Shown: positions 10,101 through 25,100 of the stretch, piece by piece
How the letters are laid out: every line of letters begins with the position of its first letter
Numbering within the stretch: the stretch's first letter is position 1
Source of the DNA: Numida meleagris
Lineage: Eukaryota > Chordata > Aves > Galliformes > Numididae
DNA length: 64,000 nt
Direction of reading: 5' to 3'
Assembly: GCF_002078875.1 (NCBI RefSeq)
Contig: NC_034419.1
Coordinates: 19,717,516-19,781,515 of the forward strand
Notes under the pieces: generated by a model
What the model saw: the letters and a program-made list of their open reading frames with translations, nothing else
Databases searched by the model: none
Told to the model about the DNA's origin: nothing
Program-made: the position numbers and the translations under genes

Positions 10101-13100
10101 AAATTTGTAAGCAATTCAACGCAGAAAATTCATTAATTTCTGTACCCCTCTGACCCCATCCTAATTTAATTGATGTACGTATATACATGCATAAAACAAA
10201 TAAGCAGTATTTCCCTATAAACGAACATTTAAGTACAAGTTCTGAAACTAAAACGTAAATCCTGATTTTTTTTTCTCCCACAGGCTTTTTGGTGCTTCAC
10301 AAGCTAAATATTCAGAATCTGTATGCATAAGCTAGTATTTAACAATGCCTTTGGGTTTTTATTTTTAACTGAAATGTCTAAAGAGAATTTTCATTCACAG
10401 TCCCAATGTAATAACCACTTAAAGTAAAAAGGAGGAGTTGAGCACAGCAGAACAGTTTTCAACAAGTGGCTGAGCAGCAGTGAGCCCCAGACAGCCACCA
10501 GCTGACCCAGGAGGTGCCAGGGCTGCCGCTGTACCACTGCAGCAGGGCACACGAAGGAACTGGTTTCCCAGGAACTACAAGCTCCTGAGCATGAGAGCAA
10601 CCAGGTGAAGACTGGCTAATGAAGGAGGAGCCCGGATAATTAACGTTGCCATTTGTTTCCACCTCATTTAAAAAAAAAATAAAAAATCCTGCCATCAACC
10701 AAGAAAGCACAACTAAACTCACTCAGGAGTCCAAAGGCAGCACAAATTACTTGAAACATATTCCATTTGTTAATGTATTTTAAAAACCTCCAGTGGGTTT
10801 TTACATAAAAAGGCCATTTCTGAAAACGTCATGATTATATATTTTAACCTATTCCTACATAAACACCCTTCACAAAACAGCTGTTGCCAGGCAGCTTAAA
10901 TTCTGTTTCTTTAAAAAGAAATAACTGTGTTTTAGTAAGTTCAAATCTACCTGTATACAGGAAACATAAGGAAACCCTCCAAACCCGTACAGTTAGGAGT
11001 TCAATATGACTGGCACAAGGCTGGCTGCACAGCACAGAGAGCAGCCTGCTGGCTTGCTCCAGTTTCCCAGCTGCCTGACTCAAGAGCTTTTGAAGTCTGC
11101 ACCCAAGAACCACCTGAGCTTTTTCACAGACAGAAACCATGTGTTAGGCAACTGGCAGAACTGGGCTAATAATAATAACAATCACTTATTTTTGAAATTC
11201 CTCCGTTCATCTCCTTTTCATTCCTTGTCTCATTATCTACAAATTAGAAAATGTGGTTTTGTTGTTTTTTTTTCCCCCATTCTGTTTTACACAGCTGTTC
11301 AAGTCTGAAAAGCTAAGAGGGATTCACTCGACTCCGAGGGTCTGAAGATACAATTCTTCTGTTGAAGGATGGTTTGGATTTAATTCTGAGGTATCACAAA
11401 AATGAAAGGGACAAGACATCTGCCAAGAACTTCCCATTCTACAAGCGCCAGTGTGCAAACAGCAGTACTTCAGCTGGTCAAATCACACTGCATTCCAGGT
11501 ACTGAAAATTCCTCGTTAAAGTCTAAGAATTAATTTATCTCTAATTTATCAGTGTGAAACCCCTCCTTAAAATTACTACAGTCTAGACTGACAAGCTATA
11601 ACACAGAAACTTTTCTACGTAATAGACAACTGTTGCATTTACTTCATCATCAAAGACGCTCATACGGAAGGCAGCTGGGATGCTGCTGGGGTGCTTGGAC
11701 GAAGTAAAGCACATGGAAACACCTGGTTTGGAAAAGCCATGTCAGATTTCCACATATTTTCTGAGGCTCGTTATTTGGAAATCAGGGAACTGACTTGAAA
11801 ATTACTAAGAATGACAACTATCTCATTTTTGAAGAGCTTTGAGGCATTTCAAGCATTTTAATAGCTGCAAAATACACAGCTAATACAGCATATGCATAGG
11901 AGAGCCATGATGAAGACATTTTGCTTATGTTCAGTGTGTGCTCTGGCAAGCGAAGAAACGGACTGAACCAATGCTAAAAGATCTTTACAGTACACACTGA
12001 ACTGAGTTTAATATCTCTCTCTTCAAACATCTCTCAGGATAATATTTTTGTGCGGGGGGAGGGGCTATGTCCTACAGAATGTCACCTGACTTTTATTTCT
12101 CAAATATGTTTTTCATGCTGCTGAACACACTGCTTCCAACAGCAGAGCAATATAGCTAAAAGCACTAGCTATTAGCAGTATGTTCCAAGACTTCTATCTA
12201 AGCAATACACGAGGGGTGACACAGAGCTGTGCTCCCTGTGCCACTATTTATGCTGTGCTTTCAGCTCCAAGACCTCTTCTGGTGAGAGAAAATGGCTTTG
12301 TGGGAACGTCTCAGTGCTTCATACCTGGGTGAACATCCTTCTATGCCAAGCACACAGCATTTGTTGCCCTGGCTTATACTGTTCAATCCTCCAGTCCCAG
12401 AGTTTTAGCACATTTGATCTATTTTAAAACAAATGAGAACAGACTGAAACCCAACAATTAAATGACAACAAAAAGGACAGTGTGAGCTCCCAGCATTTCG
12501 GCTGGCAGATTTCTCTGACAGGAACATGGGGGATTGGAACACACTTTCCAAGGATGCTGGGCTGGGAAGAAGCCCAAGACCTCAGCCTGGCCACACTCCA
12601 AGCGTGTGAGCTCATGTTTTCACTGTGTACAAACAGGTTCCTGAAGGGACAAGAAAGATGAAAACACTCAGCAGGAACTTTATGTCAGTCTGAATAGCAC
12701 AGAAAGTCCCTGCACGTATCAGTAAACAACTGCCACCTTCCAACTGCTGAGATAAGCTGCAGGCTGCTCCAGGGCCTGTTCCCAGCGTGGAGGCAACACG
12801 ATGAATGCGAAGGTGCAGGCCAGAGTCCTCCTTCCTCCACGACTTGTGGGGCCACGCTTCGCCAACATGTGCCCCTGGGTGCTGCCAGGCTGGCCCAGCA
12901 ACCTGTGGGCCAAGGGCTGGAGTGGCTGCACCAGCAGGGCCTGCGGAGATGGCTGACAGAGAGCAGCGCTGACAGAGAGAGCTGGAAGTGAGGACAGGAG
13001 GCAAATGGAGCAGGTGGGGGAACACCTGTGAGGCAGGCCCTGGCTGATAAGCAGAAACAAAATGAGCATGAAGGTAAAACAGACTAGAACCTGCAGAAAA

Positions 13101-16100
13101 GCAGAAAATCTAAGAACAAGGAAATGGACCAATACTGGGTGAAAAAACATCACAGCATCTGCTTTGTTCCAGTTTCCAGACACAATACAAATACTCCTTG
13201 TAGACCTATAAGCGAAGGCTTCTCTAAAATACGTATTTTTAAAAACTCAAACCAGGACTCAGTGCTCGTTCTTGAAAGCATCCAGAAACACAGCAGAGTT
13301 ATGAGGCATTAATAGCTTTTAAAGGCAGGTTATGATTAGTTTGAATCCCCAGCCTTGAACGTCAGCTTCCATTTCCATATTTCCTTTTTTTCTGAAGAAA
13401 AGAAAGGGCTACTGGCCAGAGTGCCAGCCTTCCCACACAGGGCAGGAGCATCCTCTCTGCCCTCACACATCACATCACCCTCCTGGCTTTTATCTTCCCA
13501 ATATTTTAAGAGATGGAGACTATCAAACAAGAATCTAGACTCGTCCAATTTCTCTCAATGTGTTTAATCTCTGCACTCCTTGTGCTACCTACTCATCTCT
13601 GAAAGCCTGCAGAGGCAAGAGCACTTAGCGTAGTTCAACCAGTCCTCTCTAGAGGTCTCACCTTCAACTAATTTGCATCAGCTTTCCAAATGGCAAGTCT
13701 CAATCGCTACATTTTTTATGTCTGTATAAATCAAATACAGACTCTCCTGAAAGCTCTTCACTCCAGGCTGCCTTAGTGGGTAGATGCTAGGCTCACCCTC
13801 AGGGGAGGTCTTCATGCTGGACTCACAGAAGGACCAATGTGTACCTTGCTGAACGCTGTCAGGGAATAAGTAGTCCATTTAGCTGCCAACATACATTAGT
13901 CCTCAACCAAGGTCTTTTGTTGTAGTTTCAGGCCACTCCTTCAGCTGCATAGTGCTTGCATATAGCTTTCCACTGTGAATGGCTGCTGCTGTATGTGGAA
14001 AACAACAACCCACACAGCACCAGACAACAAGACCCCTCTCTGCTGTGGAGCGGTAGATCTAACTCCCCTTTGCTTCGCAATGTGACCTGATGACAGTGAG
14101 GTACTAGGAAGCAAAGTTGCTGTGCTGGGCTCTGGTTTCAGTCAAATTGCTGACTGTGGCAATGTGGGATTAGAAAGTGATGTTGGTTTGGCTTTGTCTA
14201 GCCAAGCTTTGCAAAACACACAGAAACCTTTCTGTCACTACAAGATCCCAGCAGGCTAAGCCTTTTCAAATGTTTTTCCAATGATCTGGCACCAGCATGT
14301 CTAAAAATCTGTAGAGTGACTACATAGCACGGAGCAAACCAAATCAAGGCAGCAAATGGCACAGAGTATTTCAGAGATCCTGTCCCCAAACCCAGCAGCT
14401 GTGCTGAGCTTCATAGGCTGTGCTTTGCAGTCTGGTCTGAGTGATGAAGGCCGCAAACAAGCTTTTCACAAAAGCCTGCTGTCCTCCATCAGAATGAGGA
14501 GCTGGGTCCCTCACATTTTTCATTTAAAGTTTTTAAAGTGCAGTAGAAGACCCACACTGAATTTAGGCTGTGGTGTCCTGGGGGGGCTGGCAGAGAGGCA
14601 GCCTCTAGCTGTTCCCTTCTCCTGCTCCTGTGGATGTTGGGGAGCATTGCTGGGGACTGGCAGTGTGGCAGCAGCCTCACTGCATCCCCAATCCTTCCAG
14701 CAAAGCAAAGGCTGACCAAAGCATGGAGTTGGTCCACCTCCAGAGCCATGTTACCTCCATGACAAGAACACTGCCATCAGCTAACATTTCATTTACCTTA
14801 ATTTATTTGAACTTTGCCACTGTAGAGCAGAGCCAAGAATGTAAATTCTAATTTTGGTATAAGGGCAAGAGCATGCCTTTTTATAGAGCCTAAGAAAGCT
14901 GAATATACTTTTCCCTTGTAGATGCAGCTCTTAGCATTGGAGGGGTCAGGGTCAGAATAGTGTTCACTTGGAATCCTCCTGAACCCTGCCTTGCCCCAGA
15001 CCTTCACAGGCTTTTCAATGGGCAAAGCATTGCCTGGCTAACAGTAATCAATGTACTCCTGTTTCCGAGGGACACCTTTCTAAACTTCTTTGGCTTGACT
15101 TTTTATGATGAAAAAAGCATGAAATGACCTTTATTCTCGCTATTCCTTTCTAGTAGAGAGAGGAAAATGAGCAGTAGAATAAGGATATTTACAAAAGACA
15201 ATATTAGGAGACCAAAATCCCCAACTGACCGCAGAGCATCGCACCTGAACCAGGCTGCCGAGTACTACTCTCCAGGACTCTCATGCTCTACAGTCACAGT
15301 ACTTAATATGGAAACTAATAAAAAAGTACTTACCTGTACCGCTCCTCCTGCAAAGTCTGCATTATTAATGAGTAATCCCTCTGATAGCGAACCTTAAGGT
15401 CCTCAAATGACTCTTCCAGTCTTGCCTGTGTCTCTCGAATTTCTTGAATCTCATGTAATATTGCATCAAACCCTGAGCTCTGCATATCCAGAGTGTTTGT
15501 TTTGGAGCTGGAAGCTCCCACAGGGCCCCCTGTTGTGCTGTTGGCTCCCACTGAGCCTGAAGTAGCACTGGAGCAGTCCTCTTCACTGCCATATTTTGGG
15601 CTTGACTGAAAGTTCTGGATAACACCTAGAGCCTTGCCTCCTGTCCCATCTTCCTGGCCTTCTTCTAAGGAGTCTTTCAGATTAGCAATATTGTCTGCAC
15701 TCCCAAACTTGTTCCTGATGAGAGAGGCAATCTCCCGGGGTTTGGAAACCACAGCTCCTGCTGCTGAATGCGTGGCTTGGGAGAAACTGGAAAGCCCGCC
15801 TTTAACACTGTCTACTACTCCCTCACTGAAGCCAGAGACTTTCGCTCCAACATCTTTCAATCCCTGATGCATATCCCTGAAGACATCCTTTGGCTGCCGA
15901 GGGATTCCATTTTGTTCAATTTCTCGCAGCTTTCGATGGTAATGTTCTAGCTTCTTCTGCAGCTGCAAGATCGTCTGGGCAGACTTTTGATTTTTCTTCT
16001 CAAACACTTGCTTAATGCGGGCACTCTGCTGCTTGTCCGCATTGTTGGCTAGCTTCAGGTACTCTGCCACATTGTCATCACGGGCTGTTTGTTCGATTTT

Positions 16101-19100
16101 GATCTGCTCGGTCAGCTTCAGTATCTTCTGCTGCAGATGTGTGATGGCTGCTTTTGTACGCTGAGGATCTGGGGTGCCATCAACAGAGTCTGCGTTGATG
16201 CTGCCATCAGTGCTTGAGGCCACTGCACTGGAGGTCTGTGCTAGGCTGCTGACTTCCAGTCGCTCAATCTAGACAAGGAGGAGAGAGATAAACATGAGCA
16301 CTGAAGTCCAGCTTTACTAATGCAGAAATCTGTCCTTTTTTGTACCAATCAAATTGACAAGTGGATGTAATTCTGCAAAAATGCACCTGTGTTCAGCTGG
16401 CTAGGGTACAGCATCAATAAACTGATCTTCTACAGGTAAAACATAAGCTTCATGCGTTCTACAGACATCCAACAAAAGATGAGGAAACGGGCAGACTCTC
16501 AAATGCTTAAGTCAGCTCAGAGGCCTTGAGCAGCCAAAGAGCCAGACACAAAGCAAGATGGAGAATCCAGGTTTGCAGGCCGGTATCTACAAAGTTTTGA
16601 CGTGTAGCTACAGCTCAGACAGCAATGGAACAGGAAGGGAGAGAAGGCAACTGTGAAAGAGAAAAACTATGCAGCTCAAGTATTCAGCGAGTCCAAGTTA
16701 TTCTCAGTGCTTTATGTATTTTCAAGAAAGCAAGACAGTAACGAAAGTTATCAGAAAAGCAAAGGATCTACTAAGGTCAGTGCTTAAAACAAACTCTGAG
16801 TCAGGTTCTCAGCACGCAGTGCATGCCGCTAGCAATAACAGGAGCGAGTGGGTGCCTACAAGTGCGAGGAGAACAGGCAATGAGTTTTAAAGGACGATTT
16901 TTTTTTCTAATAAGAGTTGAACTATTCACCACAAAGGAACTATGCAAAGGAACCAGAGTAAGCGCTGAAGTTTTTCCCTCGACTGGGATTAAAAAAAAAA
17001 AAAAAGCAGTCCAGCCGAGCCGTGATACCTTCCGTTCTCCGATGCGGTTCATTCGGCGCCACTAACCACGGCCCCGCCGAGCCCCGAGCCCAACTCGCCC
17101 CACGGCCCCGGTACCTTGGCCGTGCGGAGCAGCAGCGCTCGCTCCCAGTGCATGGCTCCGCCGCCGCCGCGGCGCCCCACCTGGCCCCGGCCCGCCCCGC
17201 CCGGCTGCAGCGCCCGCCCCGCCGCGGAGGCGGTGGCCCATCTGGCCCGGCGGCCTAAGGTACAGCGGCCGGGCAGCCCCGGGCGGGTGGGGGAAGCCCG
17301 GTTCCGAGAAAGGCCCTCGGCCGAGCGGAAACGGGCAGCAGCAGTGCCTGCGGGTCGCGCACCCGCCAGTGCCAGGGAAACAAACACCACGCGGCCCTCT
17401 CGGCACGGCCCGGCCCGCAGGCTGCTCGGCGGGGCGGGGGGAGGACGCGCCTCCCTCTCCCTGTTTATTCTTAGGACTCGTCCAGTTAAAAACAATTTCA
17501 CTTTTGGTTCCAGGTCGCGTTCCCAGAACCTGCTCATCTACAGGACAGCTGTGCTTACTATAGCTTAGCGGTATTCTGAAAAGCAGACTCTAACATGATG
17601 TCTCTTATTGTACCACCTCTCTTTAAGGATGCAAAAGCAAGTACATGTTTTGCCTTTTGCAAATGCAGTAAGGAGCTCTGTAGCATGCTGGATAAACAGG
17701 CTGGTCCATGCTCTCCCTACGTGTCCGGCAGACAAGTGTTAGTGCTACCTATTTGTCTCCTTGGAGCCAGCAGCCAGATCAAAGCACTGGGCAACACCCC
17801 AGCTATTTTACATACACGGCTACGAGATGGTTCAGAGCTCAGCCCCAAATGCAGAACACATTACCGTATCTGTCTGGTGAATATATGCTTTCCAAAATAA
17901 CAACAAGTATCAGAATTGATTGCATTCCTCTCTCCAGTTCCAACATTTTACGTTCACTATTCCCTGCACTGAAGTGAGCACCCCGCAGCCCAGCAGCACT
18001 GCACGCTGTGTGCAGCGAGGGTCCTTCCCAGCAGCTTGGCACTGGGACTCTCTGCTGTCTCACCAAGAGGAACCAACTGGATGCATGGAACACTCAGCTG
18101 ACATTTTCTAGAGGAATTCAGCTTGTCACTGATCCAGTGTCTTCCTACGGTCTGGAAGGAAACAAAGATCTGCGTGCATCAAGCATGCTCAATCTAGACA
18201 GTACCCACCAATTCCACGTGGCAGCACTTAGCTTCCTGTCAGCAGATCCTTATGAGCAGTAGTACACTGCTCCATTTTCTACTTTCCCAGCTTGCCCTAA
18301 GCTGCAAAAGCAGCACACTGCAGGCTTCTTTATTCAGTACACCACCACAATCTTATTATTCCTCTTAATTGCCTCACAAAATGAGTTGACTTCTCAAAAA
18401 GAAAGCTACCAACTTATTTGTGAAGACCTGTATCTACTCAAGAAGTAAATGTTAGTATTAAAAGCTGATAAAAGAAATAGAACCACCAATTTGATGCTTA
18501 AAAAAAAAAAAAAAAGTAATTTGAAGTAACCCTTTGTTTCATACAGCAGCTCTTTTGATCTTAGTAATGCAGGTGAGTGCCTGATCCCATGCCCAGTACT
18601 GTCGACCCCAGTGGCTGGGAGCTCATCCATGACACAGATTGGCTCCAAGCTAAAGCTGGAACACTCCAGTGCTGAGGAACTAAATGGGACTTCAACACCA
18701 CTTTGCAATAAGCAGTTTCTACCAGCTTAATTTACTGCAAGTTGGGTCTAATTAACATCTGTGAATAATTATAGATTACACCAACAGTATACCCTATCCT
18801 TTCAGACAAGAATTTTGTGGGAGGAAAAAGTCTGCAGAAACGTTCTCTTTCCCCCTTTTAAAGTCAACTAACTTCAGCGTATCTTCTCGGGTTGTTTTCC
18901 TATACTCATGACAGAAAATAAATGGGAAGAGCTGTGGTAGAATAAAACATCCTGGGTTAATTATTTTTAGAATTATCAGCTGTGTGGACATTACTCTGGA
19001 TGAACAAGAGCAGCTTTTTCCAATTAAAAAGCAAAGTACTGTACAGAGCTCTGTTCTGGATCTGAACTGGGGCTTTGGGAAGGGAAGACTCAGCACAATC

Positions 19101-22100
19101 AGGTCCCTCAGCATACCAGGAAGTGCTGTGACGCATTATTGATTGAGGATGACTGGCAATCTGTCCTGAAAGTACGCTGGTAAACAACATATTGTAATGG
19201 CCAATGTTTGTATATAAATAGGCATTACAGTCCAATCAGAAATTCTCCGTTGCAATACAGTTTGGTAGTACCCTGAGTCAGTACAAACAGGCAGGCCTAC
19301 CGGCTGCCCACCAGCAGGGAGCTGGAGGCTGCTGTGGCACTGAGGCACGTATCAGACGGAGTCACGGAGGACCTCTCTTCTTTCTCCTCCTCCCCATTGA
19401 ACCTCCAGCACTTCCAAAGTCATCAAGTCTTCCCTTCTGTACAAGCATTCCTACATGTCTGTTTCACAATCACTGCCCACACAGAACCTATGTTTTTGCC
19501 TTTTGGCTTTGATGAAGATTAGACACGAGCGTTTATTTCAGATGTGTCACCCTTCTATAGAAACCACTTCAGGATTTTACAAAGTTTTTCTCTGCTCATT
19601 CTTTGATTGTTTGAGAACAAACTGGGCAGCTGGCTGAGGCAAACAGCAGCACTTTCAACAGGTCTGCTTCAGGGAGATACTCTGCTCCTGCTCTCTCCTC
19701 CCTCCTGTGGAGATTTAAAAGCATGACTGCAAAGCGCTGTGCTACTTGGTATAGAAGTACATAGGGCAAGGTGAGAAGGGAATGGGGACCCTAAGAGCCG
19801 AGAGCAGCCCTGGAAGGGTGCTGGGCAGCTTCCGAGATGCCCATTAGTCATCTCTCAGTGACTGAGCACTGCATCGTAGTATAAACTTATTGCTAAAAAT
19901 TTTGGGTGTTTGTCCCACCCTGCTGTAGTTAAAGTATTGCAAGTAATATAATTAGAAAGCTGTGTACCTTGGATTCCCTGCCTGGAGATGTGACAGCGCT
20001 GGCACAGTGTGCTGCGGGTGCTGCAGGAGGGCCACAGCAGGGGACAGAAACCTCCTGCCTCAGGCAGCAGTATGGGGACAGCAGTCTGCAGTGACAGACA
20101 TAAGAGACTTCTTACTAAATAGACCTGTAATTAAAACACCTTGTGGGAATAAATCAGAGTGGAGAAAAAAGAAAGATCGCCTTTCATGCTGACCATGTCT
20201 GCCAGCTTACAGTGCCTGGTAGGCCTGCGCCAGCACCACAACCCATGGGCCTGGCCTGCACCCTCCCAGCCAGGGCTGTGGGCCCATGGTGAGGCACGGA
20301 GCCGCCGTCCTGAGCGGAGGCGGTGAGTGAGGCCCCATTGCTTGTCCTTTGAACTCCCACAACATGCTAGGTGTTTATTAAAACTATTAGCTACATGCTT
20401 GGGGTAGGTAATTACTTTTGACCTATCCTGAGTCTCCTTATATTTTCAGCTGGATACAAAGCTATTTACTTCCTACCCTGATATGCTCAGTAGTGGGTCT
20501 GAACACCAAATTGAAAGGTTGTTTTAAGGCACTTTTGGAATTATATTTTCTGTGCCAAAAAGGTAAGCTTTAAGGGAAAAAAAGAATACCCACAAACCGA
20601 TGCAGACAAACAGAACAGCTCTTGAAATCTCTAGAGAATAAAAACAAAGATAAAAAACAGTGGATCTTGGAACTGGAGAGCACTACTTTAAAATAGGATC
20701 AAAATTCTTCTGGAAAATATCATACTCGAGTGTTAAAATTGATGCAGGCTCCCATGCAAACACAGTCATGAGAGGTTCTGTACCAGAAGACTTCACTTTT
20801 TGTTGTTGCTTGCTCTAATAAATTTTTAAAAACACTTCAACAAAGAGAACGGATATTTTGTGATTTCACTCTTGTAAGCCTGGAAGAACTACTCACAGAA
20901 ATGCCAAGATGTAGTTCTAAAAATAATCTGATAGTAGTTACAAATCAGTGAAACTGATCTCCGGCAGCTGATGTCCAGCTGGGTAAGCCATTTCATTGCC
21001 ATTATAAAGTAATTTTGTAAACAAGAAACACTGATGATTGATTTTCAGCTGCATCAAAAGAAATAAAAAGCTAGGAGTTCCTACCTCTTAATACTCAACT
21101 TTTTCAAAAAGTCACAAGTCCATGATCCTACAGCAGGCATGTGCTCTGTGGCACCCCATTAAGGGGTCAGTCACATCTGCTGGAGAGAATTACCATTGCT
21201 GTTACTTGGGACATTTTCTCTTATGTTTGGAGCAGCTGGGTCAGAGGTACTCTGCAGTGTCACACTCTGTTCTGCACAAAGTTTGTTCATTATTTGCTTC
21301 TGATGGAGAAACCAAATGCCAGAGAAAAGGAGTCTGTTGGTTTTTCTTCCTTCCTACTTTGCTGTAAACCATAGCTTGTGAATGGAACGTACTAAATTCT
21401 CATATTTCCAATGAGCTTATTCCTGCATATGTCAACGTGGAATACTGTATACCATTTTTCTTTCTAAAACCAAATAGATGGCAAATTGCACTAAGTAGAT
21501 TTAGAACACATATCTTGATAAAGTTCAGGATCAAGTCCCTTGAGATTCAAAAAATTCTATGAGCAGGAAGATATCTGCACCAAAGGGCCTTGAGATCACT
21601 TAAAACAAATGATTCTTTACATTTATTTTTATCTTTCTTGTTTCCACTCCGGTATGTTTGTGGTAACATTTCTTATTTTGAGGATTCAAAAGGAGCAGAA
21701 TAGCTTTTATTCTTTAAGGCAGGGAGTCAAACTGCAGAAGACAAACATCTGCTCAACTAACCATGGGTCACATGGAGCAGAATCAATATTCTGGATGCTG
21801 CTGCAGTTTCTGCTGCATTAGAAACAAGCTCAAATTTCACATTAGTTCCAGGAGTCCTGCACTTTATAGAGAGCTGTATTTTTAAGAGGTATGAGACTGA
21901 GAATCTGACAGAAAACAGCTATAGAGAAACCTCAACTCTTGATACAAAAACAGAGGTGTTAACCTCAGTTTCCCGTAATTACACGTATTTGGCCCCGTGT
22001 TTTCCCTCACTTCCCTCCACTTCACTATTTGCACAGTGCAAAATTGACCTCCATTAGGCCACAATATGATTTTACATCTGCATTAAACCATTTAAATATA

Positions 22101-25100
22101 CTTGTTTTTATGAAACCATGCATAGAATCCCTGTGAGGTATAGTGAAGACGCATATAAACATTATGAATTACTAAGAGGCATATTCAACATATGAAATTA
22201 AATGTAATTGGCATTCGATAGTCATACGTCACCTCCCCTGCATAAAACATGCAGCACATGATTCTTCAGACATTTTGTCAAGGTGCTGTCAGCCCTACTG
22301 TCAGGAGAGTAGACAGTGAACTGGATCCTGTAGGGACACTATAAAGACAGAATACTGCAAAATCTATTGCGGATCCTGAATTAAGGAAAAAAAAATACTA
22401 GAAATTACTCTGGTAGTGTCGTAAGTCATTTATTATCCATGGTTATGGCAGTTTTTTCTAATGCTTTGCTTCTTATAGGGATGTTACAAATTCACAGACT
22501 GGTTGAGGTTGTCCAAATTTCCACCCAGTACAGACTGCTAGGTGGTTTCTGAGCATTTCCCAGGATGGAGACTCCACAACCACATATTACACTTTCTGAT
22601 GTGTCTATGAAGGTAATAAAAGCTTGGGCTTATAACCCTTCTTATCAGCCTGCTGCAAAACTGCCACACATTTGATACTACCAACTCTTTGGTTCACTAT
22701 TCATGGCAAAATGTATGTTTATACCATTGCAAATCCTGTGTCTAGGTTGATCTAGTCTCTTGATCTAGATGTAATAGCAGATGTAAGGGAGAAGATTTCT
22801 GCTCATTCACCTCTAGACTGAAGACCAACAGAAGAGGCAAATATTACTGCACTGAACCACCCCTAGAAACACAACAGATCACTCACGTGTGGATTCACAG
22901 AAGAGAGAACTACAGCCTGCCACCTCCCACAGCAAGTGCCCAGTATGCACACATGCTCCCATGCTATGTAAAACACCTTCTGCCTTGGCTTTGGTGCCAA
23001 CAAGAATACAAAGGAAAAACAATGAAGAAGAGGTCCAGCATGATTCCTTGTGACACACCATGCAGTTATCCTGCAGAATTTTATAGGCTGACCAAATCTT
23101 CAGAAATCACAGCAGCTTTGCATTTTACTCATTCACAGAAAACTGCTGGTCATTGTTGACAGTTTTGAGCAGTGCCTAAATCCAAACACAATCAAAACTG
23201 GCTAAGGAAAGCATAAGAACAGATGGACAGCTCAAGGAAGTCTCGCTGTGTATTTTCCTGCAGCTCAATGGTTAGATCATAATTAGGATTTCTGAAAGAC
23301 ATAAACAATCTTTGCTTTCAGGCAATTAATTCTCAAGATGGTGAGAAGAACATCCTAGCTATGGGAAAAAAAATGCAATGAGAAAGCAAAAATGAAAAAT
23401 GGCCCTGAAAAAATACAATAAGGAAATCCAATCCAATCTCTTTGCCAGTCTAAGATAACAACTGGAACAAGGAACCAACACTGGTAACACCAAGAGGAAA
23501 TGGCTTTACACCTTACTCATAGCAGTTAAACAATGATGAGTGATGATTACTAAAACATTTGCACTCACGTTACCTCTGCCAACCTGGGGCAACACATGTG
23601 GCTCTCAGCATTCCTGCTGAGGAATGAGTGGCCAGCGCATCTGCACACTGTAGAAAGGGGAAGAGACGGCAGATCACTAAGAAGGGGCAGGAGGGCTAGC
23701 CACCAACCTCAGCAGAGCAACATGTCACAATACATCTATGCCTTCTTCTGTTCTTTTTAAAGCCCACTTGCTGTCAAAGACCTCACCTTCTTAACCTTGA
23801 ATTCACAAAATTTTGAGAAAGTAAATTTTTGAATGCAAAAAGAGTAAAGCCTGGTAGTCCAATTCAGTAACGGTTTTCCAAAGCTACAGATTAGTCAAGA
23901 AGAAAATCAGCAGTGCTAGCTGAGTAAACAGGACGACAATGACGGCATTATGGGCAAGGCAAGTCCACAGGAATGAATAACACAATCTGAACAGAAAAAT
24001 AGGAAGGAACTGAACTATACACAGGGGCTTGCAGGAACCTGATTTTTAAGGTGAAAGAGGACGACACAGCAAAAATATGGCCAGAATAATATTAATGGAT
24101 GTTTATTTTAGCAGCTGCAGACTTTTAATCAAGTGCAGACTGCCAATCAGGCCAGAAGTTACAATAATAAGGATAGGAAATGAGGTAAAGCTGAACAAAA
24201 AGTTAAGTATAGGGACTGGGAGGAGAGGATAGATTTAGAAACAAGTTTACACAAGCTTTTATCTGAAAATAACTATGTAAAATGATTTTTTTCCCTTCCC
24301 TTTATAAACACATTCTGGTTTCCCCAGGATGTTCAAATTACATCTCATTAACTTACAGACAAAACTACTGCTAACACTTCCCAGAGAGTACAGTTATTTT
24401 TCTCATGCTTGAAGCTGCTAACTAATAAATAGAGACTATTATTGCATCTTACATATTCATTAATAAAGAAAAGAGTTGACTGTTCAGATTGCAAGTTAAA
24501 TTTGACTTGTAAAGCAACAGAGCAAACCCATGTCTGGAGTGTGGGAGGACAACCATCTCTCCATGACCACTCTGCACAAAACTGCTGTACTGTGAGCAAG
24601 GACTCACCCCTTTCTCAAGTGATTTTTCTCTGCTAAAAGCTAACATGCAAGTCACCACAACATATTTAGACTAAAGGGTTCATGCACTTGAGCACAACCG
24701 TCACTTCTTTTTACTTTTCAGTTGTGTTTTCTGAAGATACAGCACAGTGTGACTGTAACCGGTATTTCAAAGTTGATTCAACAACATTTTATAGTAAAAG
24801 ATAAACTTTTCACAACAGCAGGATTCATGTTTCCTATGAACGCATTTCTCTGTCATTCCCACATATAATCTCTTGACATACTGTTCCCTTATTTAAGCCT
24901 TTTTAATGTAACATACACATAGCTAATATTACTCTTGCTAGAGAGCTATGCAAAAGAGTTGGCCCCACAGATTACTTTCCTGTTCAAACAGCCTGCTGCT
25001 CAGCCCTAAGTGCTGCAAAGGCACTCCTACACTTAACCCATAATGTTGCTCGAAGCAGCAAACTTAACATGCAAGCAGCAGCAATGTAGGAAGGGCAGCT

